From: Notospermus geniculatus
Taxonomy: Eukaryota > Nemertea > Pilidiophora > Heteronemertea > Lineidae
DNA length: 64,000 bases
NCBI GenBank assembly: GCA_002633025.1
Contig: NMRB01000016.1
Location: 984,792 to 1,048,791 of the forward strand
Reading direction: 5' to 3'
Notes under the pieces: model-generated
Told to the model about the DNA's origin: nothing
Seen by the model: the letters and a program-made list of their open reading frames with translations, nothing else
Database searches by the model: none
Shown here: positions 51,184 to 63,380 of the stretch, piece by piece
Layout: each line of letters begins with the position of its first letter
Position numbering within the stretch: position 1 is the stretch's first letter
Translations under genes and position numbers: made by a program

Positions 51184-51356
51184 AATAGGAGCAGTCAGCC
51201 GCGCATATTGCTAACAGATGGCAGCACAGTCTTAGCGGACCAAATGTACAGGAAATCTATTATGATCGCTGCTCGATCGATAATGACTGGGTCCGCTAGA
51301 TGCATTGAATTGGGCCCTAGTGACACCTAGTGGTCAACTCGCTGACAGCTCCTATT
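51184..51356 (+). mobile_element. MITE-like element, 173 bp, copy 1
   Basis: The ends AATAGGAGCAGTCAGC and GCTGACAGCTCCTATT are 16-bp inverted repeats with one mismatch. There is no coding capacity. A related copy lies in the opposite orientation at 53661-53832, which establishes the unit and its ends. The interior includes AGATGGCAGCA, AGCGGACCAA and GTGACACCTA words shared by both copies. Confidence 0.8.
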
Positions 51357-52041
51357 ATGTCGAGTTGACCCGCATGTTTTAGCCTTTCCATAATGATGCC
51401 ACACCATTTATATAATGTTTGGGATGATACCGCATATCATTGCAATTATTCCGCGAGAATGACGCCATTTAAAAGGTAAACAAAAATTCCGGGGAGATTT
51501 AATACGAGTTACAAAAGACCGACAAGATCGAGAAGATATCACGAGCAATTTTTGTCTTCTTTTATGAAATTTGGACATGGGCCTTCCCCTGTAGTTAAGA
51601 ATAAGGTCAAAGGTCGCAAAGTGCCGTGATTTTCAAGACGTTCATTTCTGACACGACTGCTGATAGGATGTGGACCATTGTTCAATTGTCCGGACGCATT
51701 TACTCAGCAGACGTAATCATGTATGCAACGGGTGACACCAATAGCGTGGCAAATGAAATGTTGTTGGGGATATAATATCGTCGTCCGACATGCCATCAAC
51801 CCGCAGGCCACCGCAGCATCCTCGTCTTCTGAGAGATGCCGCCATTTACAAGTCAGCCATCCCCGTAACTCTCAACGCACCAAAGAGCCATCTGATTGTG
51901 TTTTGGAACCAGCAATTGACAAAACTTTACACCCGAGGCAAAGAAGTGGCCTGAAAATATCACTGAATTACTCCAATGTGCACGACATCTTTTGACTGCA
52001 CAGATACGGTCCAGCCCCTGTCATTTACCGCCAAATCGACC

Positions 52042-52054
52042 AGGAGCAGTCAGC
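52042..52054 (+). repeat. solo end of the 173-bp element
   Basis: AGGAGCAGTCAGC, 13 bases identical to the left end of the element at 51184, is followed by unrelated sequence. It is either a truncated copy or chance. Confidence 0.35.
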
Positions 52055-52739
52055 GAAAAAAAACAAGTTCAACAAGTGCTTAATGTGACAAACGGGCATA
52101 CATGTATACCAACCCATGGCCAGATTTCTGCGGACCCTTGTTTTTTCAACGAATGAAGCGCAAGGGGTGAAAATTTATCCATGCCTTATCACGTTTTAAT
52201 CAGCAAATTTTGCCTCCTTTTGAGCTGTCGTTCAAACTTTTTTCACCACTAGTACTTGGCCAAATGACATGAAAGCCAGGAGCAATCATTACTGTCATGT
52301 ATTGGCCAGAAATTCAGCAAACACGACCTAAAAACAGTGTTGTCAATCACGCCCAAAATTAATGAACAAAGTGCCAGAAATTCCTTGCGTGACTTCACAA
52401 AATTTTTCAACAATCAGACAAACGGAGCATGTAGATTTTATATAAAATGCGGAAGTTGTGATTGATTCAATTGTGACGTTTGACAAGATAACAGTGTCAC
52501 ATCATGGGGAAATGTGTCCGTCAATGTCCGAGGATTCCAGTTGAGAAATCACGGACAAAATTTCTATAAATGTTCCGAGGAAGTAGTGAAAGGACTCGTG
52601 GAAGTTGGCCGCTTGGGTTGAATGCGATCATTTTAGGGTCCAGTGCTCTGTCGTAAAATGCATGGCACATCATCCATCATGATTCGGACAGGGTAGGTCA
52701 CTTGATAAGCGAGATAGAGCACTGGCATCAACTTAGAAG

Positions 52740-53050
52740 CCCACCCCATGGTTCACAGTCAGTTGAAGGTTTATCATTTACTAAAGTTCAAAATGTGACC
52801 TATAACCGATGCCCTCACAAGGGACCATTGAGAAGGGGTACAAAATATGACAACCCACATTATAGGGAATAAATTTAAGGGTCAGAATTCATGTATATAA
52901 ACACACCCAATGGTTGACAGCCACTTCATCATTTTACTAGTTTGACATATACCCACAACCTATGCCATCCTAAGGGTCGGACGCTCTTTGAGTAAGGGTA
53001 CTCATTTTGACTCCACGGGAACTGCACTGAAAGTAGGGAATGGCCCAGAT
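52740..53050. repeat. degenerate tandem repeat, two copies (about 165 bp)
   Basis: CCCCATGGTTCACAGTCA at about 52744 is echoed by CCCAATGGTTGACAGCCA at about 52908. The shared order continues with TCATTTACTA / TCATTTTACTA, ACCGATGCCCTC / ACCTATGCCATC and AAGGGTAC / AAGGGTAC. The copies are old and strongly diverged. Confidence 0.6.
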
Positions 53051-53660
53051 TAAAGTGTCCGGTCATGCTTAATGTTCACGAACACAGCACATAACCTGCC
53101 AACAGGTGACAGCACCAATCAGAAGATACGGTTGTCCACAATGGCAGTTCACTGTGGGTACTGGAAGATTTTCGTGACCTATAAAAGGAGTATTCGAAGT
53201 TGCCACTCCTACATGTTTCATTACTTGCAAACTATCTGTTTATTGCAAAATGGCACGGCCCACCTCAGCATGAACAACAGCGAACACCTGCAAACGTATA
53301 TAACCAAATGACAATACCGTGTCATGATCAATCATTGAAAAGATTAATTAGTAGAAGATAATTATCCTCGTCTTCCTAATCAAGGATTACGATTCTGAAA
53401 AGTAAGGTCACTCTCTTTACGACACAGGCAAGTCTTGGCGCTGTGATAATTACAGTATTTAGTTGGCCTTTGCAAAAACTGTACAGACTCCTTGTATCGG
53501 GACAACGGCAGGAATAAAGTAGACACATCAAAAGATATCTGTGACCAAGTTGTTCCATTGTTTGAAAACAGAAAGACAAAATAAGCAAGAAGATAATCAT
53601 AATCACCAAATAAGGCTCATCTCGGTAGATTTTTTAATGCAGATGGGGCACTTCTGTGCT

Positions 53661-53832
53661 ATTTTAGCTGTCAATGAGTTGACCAATAGGTGTCACTACA
53701 GCCCAATTCAGGGCATATAGCGGACTCGTTCATTCTTGATCGAGCACCAATCACGTGGATTTTCCTGTGTATTGGTCCGCTAGAACTTTGCTGCCATCTT
53801 TTGGCAATACGCACGGCTGACTGCTCCTGCCA
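53661..53832 (-). mobile_element. MITE-like element, copy 2 (inverted)
   Basis: On the - strand this copy reads GGAGCAGTCAGCCGTGCGTA from 53832 and aligns along its full length with the element at 51184-51356, at roughly 75-80 percent identity by eye. The last bases at 53661 are degraded. Confidence 0.8.
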
Positions 53833-56035
53833 ACTGAATTTCTTGAATGAAAGTTGTTGAATTTGTAGTAATTCCTGTCTAGGCCCAACACAAGACCCGA
53901 ATACGTTGAGGATTTAACCTCTGAGTGCATTACGCCCAAATGAAAACAAACTAATGAGGGACGAATTTTTTTACCCACAAACATTAGGTGAACGTGCCCG
54001 AGGAATTAAGGGTTGAATTTAAAATCAAAACACCACATAATATGCTCTTCTGGTATTTTGAATTCTCAATGGAACATTTACATGTAATCCCTGCAGAAAA
54101 ACAAACACAAGTAGGATGTAAGATTGAGGCGACGTACTGGCGCAGGGGGTGACATAGGCCTACACCTCTCTCAAGTGAGAGGCCCTTTGAGGTATGGTGC
54201 AACGTTATACCCAAAGAAAAATTCAGATCTTTAAATATTATGATGAGGCCTTGATTCTTTATTCACATCATAGGGGTAGATAATGACAGTCGAAGGACGA
54301 TCAAATACTTCAGACAGAACCTTGCGTGCAGTCAAGGGGGCAATCGAATTTTCCTGACAAAGGGTACAAATGAACTGGCGTCCACACCATTAGATTTTAG
54401 TGCACGGGTGAGGTCAGTGGTCTGGTCAGGGAAGTGTAGAGTCTTAGCAGACGTTCAACAAGGGTCACGAGCATAAACATCTCTGGCTATTGGTCATTTT
54501 CTCAAATTGCAATCTGAAAGATATTCTTGTAAATGCGTTTAAATCGTCAGTTATCTTTGCCAGGACAGCACTGACAAGTAACAAAGGTAAACTGACAAGT
54601 TGAATTTAAAGTTAAAATCATGCCATGTGTCCCCTCGAACACAAAGACACATTATTAGACAAAACACTAGTGACAACTCCGACAGACAACGAAACGCCTC
54701 ATTTAAGGAAATAAATAGGAAAATCAGAAGTCGGAAAAATCACACAAGAATTGTGAAAAAGCTAATCAGCAATAATCATAAATTTGTCAAAATCAAGGCC
54801 AAGGTACATAAATCAGTTAAAGGGGAACACCCCCTGGGAAAAGACAACTAAACTAGGAGAAAATTTGTTTTGGTTGTGAGTAAAAATATCTGCTGTCGGT
54901 GATGGTAAAGTGATGACAGACTCGTACACAGATGCTAAAGTTGTAGACACCGACGATAAGTTACTGAGTCAGTAACAAACCAGTGAAGACAAAGACCAAA
55001 ACGAACACGACCGAAGTCCTAAATTCTTCTTCCATGTAAAATGTACAAGCTATACTTTGTTCAGGAAAGAAACTCCCACTCCACTCATTGAGTAAATGGG
55101 CGATAACCATGATATACAAAGCTGCAACTAAAAGTAATGACTACCGTCCGCCTTGCGTCACCAAAATATCCATAACCATAACCATAAATTCTCAAAACTA
55201 CAAGAAAAACGTTGCTATGTATCAAGTAGGAACACCCTCGTCCAAATAAAATTATCATCTGCAATCAAACATAAAAAATGGAGAAAAGAATAATGAAAAT
55301 AGTTTGCTTAATCACAGAACCGAGGCTGAAAGCCATAACCATTAGTGTAAATTTCTCAAATCAAGGCCAAGTATAACATTATGACTCTGTCGTCCAGCCC
55401 ACAACATCTTGGGGGAAATGTGTAACAAAGGAGCAAGTCTTCGGCAATCTAATCAAATTAAGGAAATCAAAATTTTCGTTCATGGGTTATCAAATTCTTT
55501 CATCGAGATGAAATACTGGCAATATATGAGTGGGAATCTGTCAGTAAAACGGATCAACAATGATCCATTGTCGCTGTGAATGGGGCGAACTTCAAGAACA
55601 CATTTACTGCCCCCTACCCTTTACTGTTAGAATCAGATCTCAAGGAATCCCCACCATTTTGAAGCAAAGATGAAGCCGGATAAAAACTTTGATTCAAACC
55701 AATTAAATTGCCGTAACAATGAATCGGCCAATTAGAATCCCAAGAAAATTGGCACTAATTAACTTAGCTTTTGAATGAACTTTAGCCTAATTAGGAAGTT
55801 GACAAAATGACATCGATTTCTGTCCAATCAGATTAAAGCCGTTTGCAGTTTATTCCGTGTTGATTATTTCAGTCATGGAAAGGTTGCATTCGGTGGGAAG
55901 ATAAATTCAGTACAAATTGTTAAATTGCACAAAGAAAAAGGCTTAAGTTTGGTCATTGGGAATGACGAGCTTACGGACTCAAGATTCTTTGACCATTCAC
56001 TTCTCGTGAGAATTCTCGATATTAGGGAGGTATTA

Positions 56036-56184
56036 GGGAGGTTTCGAAATCAAACGATAAACGTAAACGTTAACGACAACTTTATTTTTGTACCAAAAAT
56101 GTAATGCAAAATCTGGTTAATGTGTAGTATGAAAAATAACGTTGTCGTAAAAGTTTGGTTTATCGTTTGATTTCGAAACCTCCC
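56036..56184. mobile_element. 149-bp MITE with perfect 27-bp inverted ends
   Basis: The left end starts GGGAGGTTTCGAAATCAAAC and pairs perfectly with the right end for 27 bases. Inside, GTAAACGTTAACGACAAC and a run ending AACGTTGTCGT form further partial inverted repeats, so nearly the whole element can fold. There is no coding capacity. TATTA precedes the left end and occurs again just upstream, but the right flank is the next copy, so the target duplication is unclear. Confidence 0.85.
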
Positions 56185-56324
56185 CATAAAAAAAAGACAA
56201 ACGTAAACGTTAACGACAACGTTATTTTTTACCGAAAATGCAATAAAAAATCTGGCTAATGTTAAGTATGAAAAAATAACGTTTTCGTAAAGTTTACATT
56301 TATCGTTTGATTTCTAAACCTCCC
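56185..56324. mobile_element. second, 5'-degraded copy of the same MITE
   Basis: From about 56195 the sequence repeats the neighbour (ACGTAAACGTTAACGACAAC onward) and ends TTTCTAAACCTCCC. The left end has been replaced by an A-rich tract, so only the right inverted end remains. The head-to-tail placement suggests insertion into, or duplication of, the first copy. Confidence 0.8.
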
Positions 56325-57347
56325 TATTGTTCTTTCAATATCGCGGAATGATGCACAAAAAAGTGGAGTAACATCAGGATATGAGTTCCCTAACACCCCC
56401 TGGTGCTCAAAGTAATAAGTCCAACACTTCTAAAGTGATGTTACAGTGTTGAATTTGAATGCAACTCCTTCCTTTTCACACCTCAACACGCAATAATCTC
56501 CATTTGCAAATAGTTCATTTTGCAATCCGAAGTGTTTCACAATTACGGTTCGTGTATGACTGGACAAAAACACCGCGGTTTTCAATTAATATTACAATTA
56601 GGTGACGAAAAATTGCAAATTCAAATACTTCTGGATGTTGTAGATTCGGCGGCAATTTGTTTTCCCACTCAAAATGGCATCTTTCACTGAAAAGGAAATT
56701 CCTCGATCTTTGTCGTGGGAATGGGATTTTCGTGCTTTAGTGGTCGGCAATATTGCCGATTTCCGCATGCTGTGTACTTTATTAAAATCTTTTGATGAAA
56801 GTAGTTGTATGTTTATCTAAAGAACAATAGGTGGCCGCACTTCGTTCTGAAGTTCCCGACAAAACGTGGCAAAATCGCTCTCCTGACGATACCGCAGGTA
56901 TTGCTGGAGTGGTAAATGATAGTACTGAATCCGAGGAATGAATTTCCTGAGCTGGTGATGTAACAAGAGTGGCGCTTTGTCACAACGCAAGCGCGGATAT
57001 CCCGGCTTCAGCGACTACCCAGTCTGCCGACATTGTCGAATCACACTATGGTTACATGGTCTCCACGGGGTGTACCGTAATAGATGCTTTTAGCGTGAAT
57101 GTCATAAAAGTAACTGCCGTAATGAACTTTAGTGTTTACACAATAGAACACAATTATAGAAAACTTTTTAAACCCAGAGAGGTGGCTGTTTTAACTTCAT
57201 GAACAATAGCCTCAATACTTACATTGCTTGAAACATAAAAGCATAAGACATGGGAGTATTTATGTTTTTTAATAGACTTCAAAAATTACACTGGTCCTAA
57301 CATGGAAGACATGGCAGTTTTCTTTTCTCATTGGCTTCAATACTTAC

Positions 57348-57485
57348 ATTGGTCCTAACACTAAAGACATGGCAGTAGTGTTTTCCTGTGGCAAGGTCCT
57401 TGGTGATGTAGGCAAAGAAGTTAAGATGTTCCGCATCCTGACAGGCGCAGAAGATGTTCCCTATTTCATGTTCACAGATCACTTT
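57348..57485 (-). CDS. Anks1: ANKS1 exon: middle of PTB domain
   Basis: ANKS1 proteins are cytoplasmic adaptors: ankyrin repeats, two SAM domains and a C-terminal PTB domain that binds phosphotyrosine/NPxY-type motifs of receptors such as Eph receptors. This 46-codon exon reads [20 protein letters not shown] then [20 protein letters not shown] and FSVRTN. The [18 protein letters not shown] and HYCHVFS blocks are diagnostic of the ANKS1 PTB domain rather than those of Numb, Dab or Mint. The acceptor is CTTTTCCAG and the donor AAT|GTAAGT; both boundaries are phase 0. Confidence 0.95.
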
Positions 57486-58858
57486 CTGGAAAAGGTGGGA
57501 AGGAGATTGATTGGCTTTTGGCAGTATTACCTATTAGAGACATGATTTATACAAAATGACATGAATGAAGCCAACCAGAGAGGCAATATTTTTGTTTACA
57601 TGATCCATACACAGCCAAAATTCGCAAGATTCATTGGCACTGTCAAAGACTCCAATTTCTTTCTAAACAGAGATATCATTTAAAGATTAACAATTCCTTA
57701 TCATCCTAATGAGGCAAAATCGCCCAGAGGGAGCGAGATCCCTAAACGTAGCTATGGGACATCATGAAAACTCATGTAGCAGCATGATCTGTCAAAGTCA
57801 GGCAGATAATGCCTATGAAAACGACATCATTACAAAATGGCCGCAAGGCTCTGTTACAATATGTGTTGATCGCCTCAGAACAGAAGATGAATTATATTGT
57901 GAAGATAACGGCAAAAACGTTGTTATTTCTGACCATCTGCAAGAGCATGGCCGACACTTCGGCTTTATTTTCCGTTGGCTACGCATTGTCCTCGCTTAAA
58001 TAACTGTAAGTTTCGAAGTGTTTGGTTATCAGCGATGCCCTGAGGGCTCGAGGCATAAACTGTCATACCGAGGTGTTAAAGGATGATAAATCCCGTCACT
58101 GAATTGTACCCGGACCCGATTATTATCGTAACAACTTCTAAAGAGTCACTGCGTTCGATATGAAAATCATGAATGATGTTTTTACACCGTGAAAGAAATC
58201 GCCGTGATTTATTACACCGAACAAGATGTGGAGCAGGCACCCCCTGGAGTGATATGTGGCGAACATGTCAGAATCTTATATGATGAATCCCTTTACATTT
58301 ACAGCTAATTACAAAGAGTTATTTTCCTGAAAATTGGCTTTGCCATTGAATAGGAACCTTTAGAAAAAAAGTTCTACCCCAAGTCTGCATGAAGTCAGTC
58401 GCTGGCTTCACCTGTGTTGCTGGGGTATCACCTGCGGGGGTTAGAAGCCAAAGCCGAGGTGACTGCTAACAAGTAAAGGTGGGTTTTTCCTCTAGAAGTT
58501 TTGACCAAGACGACGAAAGTAGTGGAAGACTGAATTGAGAGTAATGTCCAGGACCACTGATAACCGACTTCATTATCATCAGCCGAGTTGGAAAACACGA
58601 TGGACATTCAGAGTAACATGTAACAACACCTAGGCCTAGTTGTTGGACAGTGTTGCCNATTTAAACTTAATCGCTATGTTGAAATTGACTTGTGTCAGTC
58701 ACTAATTCAGTCAATCTGTAACTGCTGTACATTGGAAGTCATCCATCGAGAGTATCAGCATTCATTTGCAATGGAGGGTTAGTAGTGTGGTCAAGAAAAT
58801 CTATGGTGCGAACATTTGAAGAATTATCCCTCCGACAGCGCAATTTGGAAACCCTCAC
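57486..58858 (-). other. ANKS1 intron (1373 bp)
   Basis: Phase-0 intron, GTGAGG to TTTTCCAG. Open frames at 57709-58003 on the + strand are not recognised. A single N lies at 58658. Confidence 0.9.
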
Positions 58859-58945
58859 CTTTGATTTGGCATCGATGAATTTCACCCCTCTGAATGTAAT
58901 GGAGAGCATTATCGTTGGGACTTTGGCTATCTGGTCTGTCGTCTT
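58859..58945 (-). CDS. Anks1: ANKS1 exon: early PTB strands
   Basis: This 29-codon exon encodes KTTDQIAKVPTIMLSITFRG followed by VKFIDAKSK. Vertebrate ANKS1 has [20 protein letters not shown] then VKFIDASNK at the same place, so the match runs end to end without a gap. It joins in phase 0 to the next exon. The acceptor is CTGTTTTGCAG and the donor AAG|GTGAGG. The exon before it, which should carry the YLGS motif of the first PTB strand, is not visible up to 64000. Ankyrin repeats and SAM domains must lie further upstream on the - strand, outside the window. Confidence 0.95.
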
Positions 58946-59535
58946 CTGCAAAACAGGAGTCGAGATACAAATAAAATCATGCTCATTATGGTCCTTGCTT
59001 TTTTAGGTTTCAAGCATTACTTCACTTACCAGTAGGCCTACGTATCTGTTGACTAACAACATGCTATTGTCATTAAGACAATTTTCTGCAAGTTACATGC
59101 ATTCAGCTAAATATTTTGCGAATTTTCGTCTGATAACACACGAGAACATTTTCTCAAATCAAGCAGCCCTCTGCCTCCTCCCCATCATATTGATGGTAGG
59201 CACAGTCATGAAAGTTAAAAGCCAAAGGAGCTAAAGCGTCACTCGTTCGATCAACTACCATGCACAAGAAAATGCGAAGAAGTTCACCAACCTGACTGAA
59301 CACCCAGTCAGAATTTTTCATCATTTTCATCGCCAAGGGGCTTCAGAGTTCACCAGTTTCAACCCTAAGGGTCCATGATCTAATAACCTTCACTCACAAG
59401 CTCAATTACCCCTTTACCTCTCAATCATGCAATCATTCCCTTAATTTCCTGCCAGTAAAGTTAACTGTCACTACCCGGTTTTACGAGTTGTTTTTTAGCC
59501 TCGGGGTGCTGTCCCCTCAGGTCATCATCAGATAC

Positions 59536-60156
59536 GGCAAAGATGCCAAATTCCGTACAATGAAAACATCCTGTTCTCATCATTATTCTAACTTAAACGT
59601 TTCTTCAGCATAATTAAGTTAGATCATTGATTATGCAACCAGGATAGCATGACACTTCGGTGATGGAATCTTTCAACAAATTTAGCAATAACAATTTTCA
59701 AGGACTGTTCACTTTTTATCTTATTTTGTGCATTTTTCTTTCAAATGGATTAATATTTGGGTTGGTTGGACAAGTTTGGTATCGTATTATGGCATTTTTT
59801 GCATCAAAACGTCAGCCCAGATGTTGAAGTCATCTACACGTTGCTGACTTCAAATCATCCCATGCAGCCTTTTAAACAGACATGTGACGGATTTTTATCC
59901 GCCGTCCCGTTGCATTTTACAGTATCGTCTTAATAAACATCGGGCTTTTTGAAGGGTTAAACATAAGGTTACAAATCCCACGTGAAAGCAACCCCAAGAT
60001 AAACTTTTCCATATACACTAATTAGAAATCAATCCCATCATTACCAACACAAGCCCTAATTGCACAACGGAGCTCATTCTTCAAGGTTTTCACACTTCGG
60101 TTACCGATTTGCCCAAATTAATTGCCAAGTCAGCTTCCTCAATGCACGTCTTTTAA
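59536..60156. repeat. tandem duplication, copy 1 (621 bp)
   Basis: The unit starts GGCAAAGATGCCAAATTCCG and ends CAATGCACGTCTTTTA. It recurs directly after itself. It has no coding capacity. Confidence 0.93.
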
Positions 60157-60740
60157 GGCAAAGATGCCAAATTCCGTACAATGAAAACATCCTGTTCTCA
60201 TCATTATTCTAACTTAAACGTTTCTTCAGCATAATTAAGTTAGATCATCGATTATGCAACCAGGACAGCATGACACTTCGGTGATGGAATATTTCAACAG
60301 ATTTAGCAATAAGAATTTTTAAGGATTGTTCACTTTTTTCTTATTTTGTGCTTTTTTCTTTCAAATGGATTAATATTTGGTTTGGTTGGACATTGGTATA
60401 ACGGCATTTTTTGCATCAAAACGTCTGCCCAGATGTCGTGACCTACAGACTGATGACTTCAAATCATGTCATAGATTTTTATCCGCCGTCCCGTTGCATT
60501 TCACAGTATCGTCTGAATAAACATCGGGCTTTTTGAAGGGTTAAACATTAAGGTTAAAAATCCCACGTGAAAGCGACCCCAAGATAAACTTTTCCATATA
60601 CACTAATTAGAAATCAATCCCATCATTACCAACACAAGCCCTAATTGCACAACGGAGCTCATTCTTCAGGGTTTTCACACTTCGGTTACCGATTTGCCCA
60701 AATTAATTGCCAAGTCAGCTTCCTCAATGCACGTCTTTTA
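60157..60740. repeat. tandem duplication, copy 2
   Basis: This copy matches copy 1 along its length but with scattered substitutions and several small deletions, for example around 60390-60400 and 60465-60475. The divergence, and the absence of an N at the junction, make this a true genomic duplication. Confidence 0.93.
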
Positions 60741-63380
60741 TTTTCCAGGTTTCACATCTTTCAAGCCCCGATCTTTAATCTTATAAAATGTCTCCGCGTT
60801 TCATTACGATATTGCTTAACTATTGTTGTTTCACATTAGCTGGAAATGTGATTATGATTCAATCTTATTTCGTTACTTCTCGGCGAATGTGAAATCTCGC
60901 CGTGTGATATTACAACTCCCGATGTCTCATCGTTTAGTAGCTTGATCTTCCCATCCCCTGTGAAAGCGCCAAACACAAACATTGTGCCATCATTAAGGAC
61001 CAAGGAAGATGTATGCAAGTTCAAGTGGAAAGTGGCTCACGCACAACAAAAAGGGTGTAATCAATTAAGGAGTAATTAAGAAATGGGTTGCTTTTTGTAC
61101 AAATGGTAACATCTGGGACGTCCTTCTTTCAATCAAAAACAACCCCTTTTGAATTCTGCAGTCACGTTCAGAAGTTTCGGGGCGACAAAGCCTTTATCAT
61201 GAAAAATATTACAAAAATGATTGGCACATGTATTTTGGTTGTAAGAGAATTTGCCCTTTTCTCTTTAGAGCATTTTATTCATGTGTTAGTGCAACTGACT
61301 GCACAGCCCCTTGACAAAGACCTCAAGAGAAAGAACGCAGAGGATGACATTATGGTGACAAAATGCTAAAAAGAAATGCACAATCGTGAGCTATCATCAT
61401 AAGTCACTGCGATCCTCTTGAAGTGATTGAGGCATTGTGTACGAGAGCTTTTTATACCTCGGCGCATCATGTACTTCTTCTATATATCTTTGATTTCCGA
61501 TCTTTGTTCCCAAACAAAAGTCCATCAGTAACACCCATGATCAGATTATGAAAAAATACCACAGAACATATCTTGATATTCCTTTTTTTATCAGGCATCT
61601 ACAATCACACCAGTTTGTGTCAGCCAGATATAAGGACAAAACATGCTCTTTTTTTCTTTCATATCGGACCGATTCTTCAGGGGTGGAACAGACCGAGCGT
61701 CTTTTGTGAAATAATGATCACATTTATCACAAAATATACCTGTACGTCAGCATCTTTTTTTTCATAACCAATACTCTTTCCCTTCAATCACAAACCATTT
61801 TTTCTTCCACCAGACAGAAAATGCAGGATACATTAGATAAATTTGACAACGAATATTATTTGATACTATTTGATATTTTTTTCAATTCACCTGCTCGTCA
61901 CGTCACACGTTTGCCTATCAAAAGTCGCTTTCAAAGCAAACACCGACATTTGTGACAGCAAGAATAAGTACGAGGCACGGAACAAAAAGAAATCATTTTG
62001 GTGGCAAACAGAAGACAAAGCTATAACAGGGGCCACAAACATTTGCCAATACATGTTCATCTTTGACCCACCTCACATGCAGTCAAAGAAATTGTTGGTC
62101 ACGTTTCTCCTTTTTTCACCAACTTTGTGTCAATGATCAACTGACGTTTCTTGGCAAAAGGTAACAATTTACGTGCTGTAACTGAACTTGATGGGGGTCA
62201 AATCATTGAAATCATGTACGGAATAGGAAGCACCCATCGCATGTAACCTGTGCTTCCACCTGCTAACAAATACAAGAATTATAAGGCATTCAAAGCATCA
62301 TTCGAGACGGACTAATTCTGTAGTTTCACACTAGGGGTTCGATTCTACGCAAATCTGTCACACATAGAACCAATCGAAAGATATAAGGATGGGGTCCTAC
62401 TCAACTGAAAGATGGGAACAAAGCAAGGAATTTAATTGGGAATTGGGCATATCAACACAAGTCAACTAATCAATTGTGACACAAGCAATGATGCACATAG
62501 AGCCTACAAGCAATTTACATGTAAACTAAAAATGAAGGAAAACACGACAATTGTGCGACAGAAAAATGAACACAGTGGGTTATCTCAAATTTTATTCTTC
62601 TTTTATTCTTATATCTGATGTTCAAGAGCTTGTGATGTGTTGGACAGTCAAAGCATCACAAATGGGATATATTCATACATCATGAGGTCCTCCCAGACCT
62701 GTAGGCCATCAACAAAACTGAAGGGATTTTGAGTAAAGCCACCTCCAAAAGCAGAACAGCCAATCATGGTGGTTTGTTGGATGGTGATGTTGATGGATGA
62801 CGTGAATGATGATGCTGAATATCCGTTATGACCAAAAACCATGAAATGATCTCAAGACTGATATGCAATAGATACGTTCTAAAATGGTGATTTTTCAATG
62901 ACTTAACTAGCACCGAAATGAATCATGGGGTACTGCACAAACACAAGGGGCCATCTCAGAAATAAACCAATTCGAGACTGATCTAGCTCACTGCAAGCTT
63001 TAGCTAATGATACCCATGTTACTTGTATGATTCCATACCGATTTGCTATGGGTAAAAAACATCAGCAACTCCTGAGAAGCCCCCTTGAAATCACCTAACA
63101 CCGAGGACAATGTAGGCAAGCTAGGTAAGCATTCACATCAAGAGATCATAACATCATACAAACCTGTATCCGTTCCCAATATCGAAGCTTGAGGGAAGAA
63201 GAGGCAAAGCTTGGATTAGAACAACTTGTAGTGCAGTGCTCGGCCAAGATGCAAGATCGTAGTCCTACTCTATCGCACGATACTGTGCAGAGTTCTAATG
63301 GGGCTAGTTTTTCACTCTCATGTTAGTTGATATAAGGCTTTGTTAGGCTGAAGGGGTTATTGTCGTCCTGGGTACACATA

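Larger units (their letters stand above)
41999..57347 (-). other. ANKS1 last intron (15.3 kb)
   Basis: The intron splits the PTB domain between the sixth or seventh strand and the C-terminal helix, starting with the strong donor AAT|GTAAGT and ending with TTACAG. No other coding exon is recognised inside it. It holds one 229-base gap and a dense set of repeats: a tRNA-like fragment, a 146-bp tandem repeat, two copies of a 172-bp MITE, a degenerate 165-bp repeat and a MITE pair at 56.0-56.3 kb. Confidence 0.85.
58946..63380. other. probable ANKS1 intron, no exon recognised
   Basis: No segment matches the upstream ANKS1 PTB, SAM or ankyrin sequence. The main feature is a 621-bp tandem duplication (59536-60740). 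Confidence 0.55.

Noticed and set aside
52297-52317. MYWPEIQ frame, considered as the Pax6 tail (YWPRLQ)
   Set aside because: It lies beyond ANKS1 exons, lacks the upstream ISPGVSVPV block and has no acceptor in the right place.
60836-61024. 62-codon - strand frame with a protein-like run (LVLNDGTMFVFGAFTGDG)
   Set aside because: It matches no family I know, does not fit the missing ANKS1 exon, and lacks a clear acceptor/donor pair in the right phase.
62648-62842. - strand frame ending VWEDLMMYEYIPFVML after an AG
   Set aside because: No similarity to ANKS1 SAM or PTB sequence and no matching donor.
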